Assembly (NCBI GenBank): GCA_963921425.1
Contig: OY992840.1
Coordinates: 2,234,501 to 2,298,500 of the forward strand
Reading direction: 5' to 3'
DNA length: 64,000 nt
From: Dryas octopetala
Lineage: Eukaryota; Streptophyta; Magnoliopsida; Rosales; Rosaceae
Positions 56,801 through 64,000 of the stretch are shown piece after piece (the first letter of the stretch is position 1; each line of letters begins with the position of its first letter). The notes under the pieces were generated by a model, which saw only the letters and a list, made by a program, of their open reading frames with translations, had not been told where the DNA came from and made no database searches. Both the position numbers and the translations under genes were made by a program.

Positions 56801-57669
56801 GTTTCAATAATTACACATACACCCCCTGAAGTTTCAAAACTGTTGCATATAACCCCCTATAGTGAGACGAAAAATGATGAGAAATTATGTAAAAATGCAT
56901 GTTAAGGGGTAAAATGGCCTAATAAGATTACTTAAGGTGTAAGGTCCAACCTCAATACAAATATTTTCTTTTTTGTTTATTTATTTTTTTCTCTTGTAGG
57001 GAGTGTATGTGTAATTATTGAAACCTCAGGGGGTGTATGTGAAAAGACGATAAACCTCAGGGGGTGTAAGTGTAATTAACTCCTTAAATACGAGGGTTAT
57101 GAGATAGGGGGTGCCATTATCACACAAAGGCATGTCACATGGTACGTTCTGTCCAAAATAGTGGGGTGAGCTTGGTGGCAAATACAATGCAGGTGGCGAG
57201 CGCGAAGGATAAAAATCCAGTTTACGCTGATATGGCTTTCTATGGGGTTATCCAAGAGATTTGGGAGCTTGATTATAACGGTTTTCAGGTGCCTTTGTTT
57301 AAGTGTGAATGGGTAGAGAACAACAAGGGAATAAAAACAGATGAATTATTGTTCCTTTTGGTAAACTTGAATAGGATAGGTCACAAGAGAGACGTATTTG
57401 CTTTGGCTGCCCAAGTGAAGCAGGTCTTTTATGTAGAGGACCCACTCGACTCTGGCTGGTCAGTAGTGCTTGCAGCCCCGACTAGAGATTATCACGATGG
57501 TGCAAATGAGGATGACTTAGGGGACACTGGTGTTCACGCTCAATCCTTTACTGAAGGAATACCATCTTTCGAGGAATTTGATGATATACTTGGTGATGGT
57601 GATAACACTTACAAGAGAGATAATTGTGAGGGCATATGGATTGATCACTCAAGAAAACAAAAACCATAA
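53878..57669 (+). pseudogene. TNP2-like CACTA transposase gene, broken
   Basis: Domains in order: transposase-associated domain (53890-54115; DKTWMHADRRS, CPCLKC, WIWHGE); Transposase_21 core (about 54490-55140; KVLWYFPPIPRFKRMF, LTWHADHKVKDGMLRHPAD, NLRLALSADGINPHSSL); a further core part (55330-55560; SLDVMHIEKNVCESVIGTLL); DUF4218 (about 55800-56200; WMYPFERGMKVLEGF); and DUF4216 (57220-57480; QVKQVFYVEDPLDSGWSVVL). GT-AG introns are visible at 56340-56440 and 56547-56651. A frameshift near 55155 and stops at 55271 and 56048 break it, and a MITE lies in the exon after 56652. No ATG opens the first frame, so the N-terminus may lie in an upstream exon. Confidence 0.9.
56742..57083. mobile_element. 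MITE, 342 bp, long terminal inverted repeats
   Basis: GGAGTTAATTACACTTACAC at the left is repeated in inverse at the right (GTGTAAGTGTAATTAACTCC). The inverted arms extend about 80 bp (CCCCCTGAGGTTTATCGTC). It is flanked by TTAAATAC (56734-56741 and 57084-57091); the duplication could be read as 8 to 10 bp, fitting Mutator-like or hAT MITEs. It interrupts the TNP2-like gene and has no coding. Confidence 0.9.
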
Positions 57670-57898
57670 TCCATGCATTTTTTTGTCATGTAATTTGATG
57701 CTAATTTGTAATTTAATTTGCATACTTTCTACTTTAATTTCTTTCATTTCATTTATGATTTGTATTTTTTTTTAGGCTGTTTTTCTTGTATATTTTACCA
57801 AGTTGAATATTCCATGGCTTACTTACTTAGGTTGTTTTCCTTGTATTATTTACTAAGTTTACTAAGTGTTAATATTGATTAATTAATAGAGGTGAGAG

Positions 57899-60346
57899 TG
57901 TTGATTGTTTTCTTAGAACAAAATAAACATCTATTTCAATCCAAGTATACTCGCAAGTGCACGAATCGCATCAGTAGCAAAGCGTACAAGAACGAGGTCG
58001 ATCCCACAGGGAATGGTTAATACACAACAAATCAATTCAATTAATCAATAGAATAACTAAATGGGGGGTTTTAAGAGATGAAAACACACGCACACATCAC
58101 CACACGCACACACCCTTTATTCTATCTTGCAATGTTAAGTTTTCAATTTCAAATCAGATAAGCATGCAATAACCATCCAAGGCTAATGACAGTTAATTTG
58201 AACACAACATATTAAAGTTTGACTGCTGAAAAGGTTTGGCTAGTTACTTTCTCGCAATTGTTCTCCTAATGCATAAACTAAGAGCTTCTTGGGCCTTCCT
58301 TAGCCAGTTAACCTACATGTTTCCTAGTTCAAGCTAAGGCAGCTGTTACCCATGCAGGAGTCATTAAGTTTTATGAGAACGTCAAACATGCACAACATAT
58401 AAGCTTTGACTATTTCCTTATAGAGGTCGCCCAACCCCACTACCAAGAATAATCCCTTATTCCCTTGTTACTTGTGGTTTAGTGTCTTTGACTATTTCAC
58501 AGCTAAACCTAACAAATAAACTAGATGCAATTACCCTAAGGTGGCCAGTCAAAGGATGCAAACAACTAGTGACGGGTTCTAATAGATAGTGGAAATTTAA
58601 TACGTGCAAACATCAAACTAACAGACCAAGAGACGGATAAACGATTTGTTAAAGCATGCAAATCCAATAATCAACCTACAACTAACATGCAAGATAGAAT
58701 AAATATACCTACATAATTAAAATAGAAAAGAAAATCTGAATAATATAAATAAATTCTCAATCCATGTTGGAAAGCAAACTAATTAAACAAAACAATTAAA
58801 AACTAGAATTCCAAAAGAAAAACAAAGAGAACATCTTTAAAGAGTGGCAGCGGCGGCGGCACAAGGTGGCAGCGGCGGCACAAGATGGCAGCAGCGACAC
58901 AAGGTGGCAGCGGCTTAACGTCTTCTTCCTCCTTTGGTTCAGCAGAAAAATAAAGAAAGAGAGATGATGGTGGCTGCGGCAAGGGAAGAGAAATAATGGG
59001 GGCTGCTAGGGTTCCTAGGGTGCGTGAGAAAAGAAAGAGAGAGAAAGGAGGCTAGGGTGTGCGGCAAGAATAGAGAGAGACTAGGCTAGGGTTTCTGAAA
59101 TTTCAGAGAGAGCTCCCTCTCCTTGAGTTATAAAGATGTATTTATAGAGGAGAGTGGGACTGAGATTTCTCTTTCTCTTCAATGTGGGATAAGTGCATTC
59201 CTTGCACACCAAGACTTATAATTTTCGGCCAAACATGGGTCTTGGGCTGATTTGGGCTCTTTTTGGGCGTAACTCCCTTTTCAGCTCGCGGAACTGCTGC
59301 GCTACCTCCACTAAAATGACCATATCTTGAGCTAGAAAACTCGGAATCAAAATCCATAAAATTCCCTACGAAGCTAACATCCGTATCTTTCCAACCATAT
59401 ATGGCATACTACCTGATTCATTCTGGAGAATTACAGAATTGCTGTCGAAATTGGTGCTCTATTTTTCAGGGTTTTGACTTCTTTTTCAGCTAGGATTCCT
59501 TGGGCTTTCTCTTTGTAGGCGTGATGGGCTAGGGTTTCCTTTAAAAGAACATGGGCTGGCTGCAACAAGCAAGTGGCGTGATGGGCTTTAGGGATGCATG
59601 GCTTGCGCATGGCTGTATGACTTGGGCGAAATGGGCTACAAGCATGCAAATAATGTTTTGGGCTGCCACCTCACCATTCTTGTGGATTTCGACTTCACCT
59701 AGGCCCAAAGCCCAATTGACTTCATGACATGATATGGTTGACCTTGACCATTGACTTTGACTTCCAATTTTACCCCTCTCTCCTTCTTGGATTCGAATTC
59801 ATTTCTTTCCTCCATTTGATTCCATGGATGTCCACCACCTTCTAGAAGCTTCTGGAACCTTGGCTTGATTGAGTTGACTTTGACCAACCTTTCCTAGTCC
59901 AACTAGGATTTCTAGTAAATGAAAGATTCCTTATCCATTTTGACTTCTCGGAATGACCATATTGCCCTTGGAGTCTCCTAGTGTCATTAGGACTCCTTCC
60001 CCTAGTAGGGTTAGGTTTCCTAGTTCAACCAGGAATTCCTGTTCCAACTAAGATTTCTCATTTCTGGCTCGACAATGATGGTTATGGACTTGATGTTTCC
60101 TAGTGTGACTAGGAATCCTCATTTGATTAGGATTTCAGCTCTTTTCCTGGTTTGACCAGGAATTGACCTATTTTCCTAGTTTGACCAGGAAATGTCCCAA
60201 AACGGCTCCATTTGCTCCTATTTCCTATTTATGCTTCATTCGACCTAAAAACACAAAAACAAGACAACAGACACAAAAAGATCGAGTTCTAACACTCTAG
60301 GTTAGGGAGTTAGTATCATAAAATAACGTAAAATGAACACTCATCA
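57899..60346 (-). mobile_element. Solo LTR, 2448 bp, minus strand, TSD GAGAG
   Basis: Flanked by GAGAG at 57894-57898 and 60347-60351. On the minus strand it runs from TGATGAGTGTTCATTTTACG to AACAATCAACA. A minus-strand TATA box (TATAAATA, 59139-59146) is followed by a leader. Near its end is the motif TCCCTGTGGGATCGACC with GTGCACTTGCGAG, which I associate with plant Ty3-gypsy LTRs. GGTGGCAGCGGCGGC repeats lie at 58845-58920 and CCTAGTTTGACCAGGAA-type repeats at 59980-60200. No coding. Confidence 0.8.
59139..59146 (-). promoter_or_regulatory. TATA box of the 2.45-kb solo LTR
   Basis: TATAAATA on the minus strand in CCTCTATAAATACATC, consistent with the minus orientation of the LTR. Confidence 0.6.
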
Positions 60347-60590
60347 GAGAGGCTTGTGTTTTCCTTGTGTATATCCATGCTTTCCTATAGATGTGTATAC
60401 CTTGTGTTTTCCTTGTAGAGGCATACTTACTTAGGCTGTTAAAATATTGCTTATAGATGTGTATATATTGATTAATAGAGGTGAGAGGCTTGTGTTTTCC
60501 TTGTGTATATCCATGCTTTCTTATAGATGTGTATACCTTGTGTTAATTTTCCTTGTAGAGGCTTACTTACTTAGGCTGTTTTCCATGGCT
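60347..60590. repeat. Tandem duplication, period ~136 bp
   Basis: GAGAGGCTTGTGTTTTCCTT at 60347 recurs at 60483 with the following GTGTATATCCATGCTTTC and TATAGATGTGTATACCTTG. It lies between the TNP2-like and second CACTA genes. AATAGAGGTGAGAG also lies left of the solo LTR, so the LTR inserted in the first unit. Confidence 0.75.
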
Positions 60591-60658
60591 TACTTATGTA
60601 TGTACTGTAATTTTTGTTTTTAATTACACAATTTTGCTACAGTTTTGATCTTCGAGTA

Positions 60659-62608
60659 ATGGCAACATCGAAATGCAAGAAGGGAAAAAGAAAAGGCAGG
60701 GGAACGCCAAAAGGAAAGAAAGGTGCAGTGTCCACACCAAAGGCAACCAAAGTCCCACCTGCAGATGAGGAGAATGTGGATGCCAAAGCAAGTGACAATT
60801 ACTACTGCTCATAGTAGTTCCACTCGGGGAATTACATTGATGCACCATGTAATTGTGAAGAAAGCTTTAGGTTTAAAAGTTCAAGTGCAGTATAATACAC
60901 ATGGTGTACCGGTAGGAGAAGCTTGTCAAACTTTAGCTTCATACATAGGGGTTAAGGCGAGGACCATAGTCCCTATTATTGAAGAAAGCTGGCCGAAGGT
61001 GGATAAGGACTTAAAAAAAAAAATCTGGGAGGATGTTGAGGTATTTCAGCTTCATTTTACCTATTCTAACCGTTAATTTGCTGCATGTTTATCCTGAGGT
61101 ATTTGCTGCATTTTTAATGATTGTTTGTCCCCATTAACCCTAAATATAGGCCGCCTTTGATCTTCCCTCTACAAGCCAGAAGATGGTGCTGTCTTCAGCT
61201 GGCATTAAGTGGAGAACATTCAAGACTAATCTTACAAACAAATTCATGCTTCCATTCAAGGACGATCCAGAGGCTTTGAAACTCCCACCCAAGCAATATG
61301 AGGACTTCATTGAGAAACGACATTGGGAGGCATTTGTTGCACGCCGACTATCAGACTCATTTATGGTAAGCTTGTTCATTTGTGCTAGCTGCTGCCAAAA
61401 GCTGTTGCTCCAGCTATATTTGATATTTGCAAAGTATTAAATTTTGGTTATTTCAAGAACCCATTTTCCTCATGATATGTGTTATATTTTGGTTCCTTGT
61501 ACTTAATTGTAGGAACTACATGAGGCACAAAGCAAGAGAACTGCAAAGAGGAAGTATCACCATAGATTGTCGCGAAAAGGATATATAGGCTTGGAGGAGG
61601 ATTTGGTAAGCTTGTGAATGGATATCTGCATGTCTAGTTTAACTAGCATTTTGCACTTGCATTTTTAATGTTAAATTTGGTTCTATGGATAGAGGAAACA
61701 AAATGTGGCAGCGGAGGATCTTGACCATTCCGTTCTATGGAAGAAGGCACGTGAAGATTCTAATGGGAACTTAACTGAGGAAGTAGAATCGGTGGCTGAT
61801 GTCATTGTAAGCATTCTGACCTGTTATTGTAGTGGATTTCATAATTGATGAGGTCATTTTTGTGTAATGTAATTTCTCATGGACATGTGGCAGGACGAAT
61901 TACTGGAGAAAAAGAAGCAAGGAGAATAGAAAGTCGAGGGTGCAGTGGATGTTCTAACTATGGCTTTGGAGATCTCCGGACACCCATGGTAGGGTAAGGG
62001 CAATAGGGGGGAATGTCAACCCTACCACATACTTCAACATTCCCAGAAAACCTAGGGAACTAGTCTCAAAAAATGAGTTGGCGGCCATGTTAGAAAAGGA
62101 GCGTGAAATGTGTAAAATGTTGTTGGAGAGAATTGAAAAGTTGGAGGCGCGGGAGAATGAGAAGGGTGTTCTTACACCAAAGACACTTCCAGGCCATGGG
62201 AGTATCTCTGATAAAGCAAGTTGCCAGGATGAGAGAAAGTGTAAGGCTGCGGTGGTTGAGCTAGAAAGGAAGGAGGCAGTAGCAAAAGACGTCATCGCTG
62301 ATTGCACAGTAAAGGTATTGGTCTGAGATGGTGTTGTTTTAGCATTTTAAATAGCACTTTATTTATGTATTAATTGGTATGTACTATGTTTGCTTAGGAA
62401 AAGTCTTGCAAACTGGCTTTGGGAACTACTAGAAAGATTGTTGCATACGGTTCAATTATTGATCTTGCATCTAAGGAAGTGCATGGGGTTCCGTTGGGTG
62501 ACGCCAACCTGCGGGTTGCAATTGACATTGTCATTGATGGACAAGCTTTGCTTCTCATTCCAGTCCGAGAGGAGTTAAAAACCGTTGATGATGCTGTTGG
62601 CAGCCATG
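60659..62608 (+). pseudogene. Second CACTA gene, Ptta/En/Spm-type plant transposase, broken and spliced
   Basis: The ATG at 60659 opens a Lys-rich start (MATSKCKKGKRKGRG). The plant transposase domain follows: TRGITLMHHV, VQYNTHGVPVGEACQTLAS, GVKARTIVPI, then KWRTFKTNLTNKF on the next exon. Canonical GT-AG introns separate exons ending or starting at 61040/61150, 61365/61513, 61605/61693 and 61806/61894. A coiled-coil region (KNELAAMLEKEREMCKMLLE) and a C-terminal segment like DUF8039 (CKLALGTTRKIVAYG ... HGVPLGDANLRVAIDI) come last. A frame change near 60810 and a stop near 61928 break it. The end is cut at an LTR fragment. In known elements this type of protein binds subterminal repeats. 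Confidence 0.85.
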
Positions 62609-62904
62609 TGGGGTTTGGGTTTTAAAATTGTGGGGTTTGGGTTTTAAAATTACCCAAATGCCCTTTTCTAGAGAGATCAACACACTTCCAACCAAAGTTT
62701 TCAAATTGAACACCGTTTTGGCCTACGCGTTTGGAAATTCGAGTTCTAATAGTCGTCTCGAACTTAAAGGCCACAAATTTAAATTAAAACACCCTTCTAA
62801 ATGCTAGAATTCCCTTCCAAAAATCTTAATAAAGCCCGTCCAAAAAGATAATTAATTAATTATTTTTTTTATTAAAGAAAAAGACTTGGGGTCGGGTCGT
62901 TACA
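62608..62904 (-). repeat. Minus-strand LTR 5' fragment
   Basis: Ends GGGTCGGGTCGTTACA at 62904, the reverse of the TGTAACGACCCGACCC start seen at 17156. Its inner end is a tandem pair of GTGGGGTTTGGGTTTTAAAATT joined to the transposase coding. Confidence 0.7.
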
Positions 62905-64000
62905 CTATTGCCCCATGCTTTCTAATATCATGTGACTTACACCATGTGATATTGTGATACATGAAAGTCAAATGTCTTTTGACCAATATGTCATCCCAAC
63001 ACTTAATCATCAAACTAATGCTTAATCAATAAACTTAGTGTTTGAGTTAGAACGAATGATTAACTAATTAATCATTTATCTTAATTAATAAGATAACATT
63101 AATTATTCTCCTTATAATTAATTAAAGATTGAGTCTTGGATCAACAAGTCCAAGCTTTGACTTTCCAATCATACTCTCTAAGTAAATTAATTAGTTAATT
63201 AATCTTACTTAAGAAAATATTATGTTAAGTGATTACCCCAAATTAATCACTTGACTTATGGGCTTAATGGTCCCCCTTAGGATTAACAATTAAGTGAGCT
63301 CACAGTAGAGCAATACTATGATGGGTGACCCACTGGAAAGTGTCAACTCTCAGTCTTATTTAATAACAATTATCACGATAGTTGCGATCAATAATCGAAT
63401 ATATTGATCCTCGGTATCATCCTTTCATTTTGGTCTCTAACATATGTACTTGTGTGTGTGACCCTTTAGGTTCTTATTCGATTTGACAGTAGGATCACAA
63501 TTAATCTAGAAACCTTTCTAATTAATTGTTCTTTAGACTCACAGACCATGCACGTTGACACCTAACCACAATTCATAGGCCCCAAACCAAATATAATTTA
63601 ACCTCGAACCTATTTAGTTATGATTATAATACAATACGGTCCATACTCTCAACTATGTCCTAATTACATCCTGGGTGTAGAACTTGTGTCAAAACCCATT
63701 ACAGGATATAATTATATATGTGGCTCTGATGCTCTGGCCAGAGACTTTGCGAGTCATTCTTTCCAGGGACATCTCTTTCTTTACAGAAGGTGAGAGATTC
63801 CATGTTGCACACTCACATGCCTCCATATGTGTGTAAATGCACCCAACGCACACATATAACTCATGCCTAATTGCATTTGTCCATTTTGTGCGGTCAAAGT
63901 ACATTGAACGCACACACAATACATCAGCGGTGTTTCAGGTCTAAGGACTAATCAATACCTATCATATATAGCCACAGACTTCCTATTTGACATGTCGTAA
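62905..64000. other. Unassigned AT-rich sequence at the right edge
   Basis: No open frame of interest. Phrases such as GTGTGTGACCCTTTAGGTTC and GACAGTAGGATCACAATTAA remind me of Copia-type LTRs, but no terminus or duplication is visible inside the window. Short inverted CACACATA/TATGTGTG motifs occur at 63825-63915. Confidence 0.3.

Larger units (their letters stand above)
49575..62608 (+). mobile_element. Decayed autonomous-type CACTA element, left end present, right end lost
   Basis: The left terminus CACTACTACAAAAAAG at 49575 is followed by subterminal ATATCAG-type motifs. Downstream, once three insertions are ignored, come the two genes usual for plant CACTA elements: a TNP2-like transposase (53878-57669) and a second spliced gene (60659-62608) with the Ptta/En/Spm plant transposase domain. 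The right end is replaced by an LTR fragment near 62608. Insertions: solo LTR 50118-53189, MITE 56742-57083, solo LTR 57899-60346. Introns, stops and frameshifts show it no longer makes active protein. Confidence 0.85.

Noticed and set aside
58845-58925. GGTGGCAGCGGCGGC repeats as a coding repeat protein
   Set aside because: They sit in the transcribed leader region of a solo LTR without an open frame; a minisatellite is simpler.

Overview
The window is plant nuclear DNA, most likely from a eudicot. It carries plant-type CACTA transposase genes (TNP2-like with DUF4218/DUF4216, plus a second spliced gene), Ty3-gypsy chromovirus and Tat-type elements with very long LTRs, hAT and MITE elements, and GT-AG introns. 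I found no intact host gene. Nearly all of the 64 kb can be read as transposable elements nested inside one another, and many boundaries are fixed by target-site duplications (TSDs).

Left part (1-12.4 kb): the right end of a non-autonomous CACTA element (to 3369), a short unknown remnant, then a shortened, old Ty3-gypsy copy (about 3799-11020). Its 5' LTR is interrupted by a non-autonomous hAT element (4484-6928, TSD CTCTCACC). The hAT and the first CACTA both carry arrays of the same roughly 350-bp repeat.

Middle part (11-38.4 kb): a deep nest. A minus-strand LTR (pieces 12419-13781, 16334-17155, 30561-31124) was hit by a solo LTR (13782-16333, TSD TCTAA) and by a second solo LTR (17156-30560, TSD TCGGG). 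That second LTR was in turn hit by a very young Ty3-gypsy chromovirus (19388-29484, TSD GCAGT) whose 2704-bp LTRs are nearly identical. Beside it, in an LTR fragment, sits a minus-strand Tat-like element with an intact gag but almost no pol (31155-38179, TSD TAATT). An apparent opposite-strand transcription unit lies in its non-coding half.

Right part (38.4-64 kb): more LTR fragments, a hAT MITE (38667-39158), and a complete 4984-bp CACTA element (44288-49271, TSD ACA). That CACTA has captured exons of a host gene resembling RNA polymerase II CTD phosphatase-like 4 (CPL4) and a piece of an F-box gene. Next comes a decayed but once autonomous CACTA element (from 49575) with both transposase genes. 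It is interrupted by a 3.07-kb solo LTR (50118-53189, TSD CAGAG), a 342-bp MITE (56742-57083) and a 2.45-kb solo LTR (57899-60346, TSD GAGAG). Its right end is lost against another LTR fragment.

The genes here do not form a host pathway; the only possible cooperation is trans-mobilisation of defective elements. The most unusual points are the CPL4/F-box capture, the six strict W-boxes just upstream of the TATA box in the youngest LTR, the repeat shared between two DNA transposon superfamilies, and the gag-only element with a candidate antisense gene. All family names come from recognising motifs by eye, with no database search.
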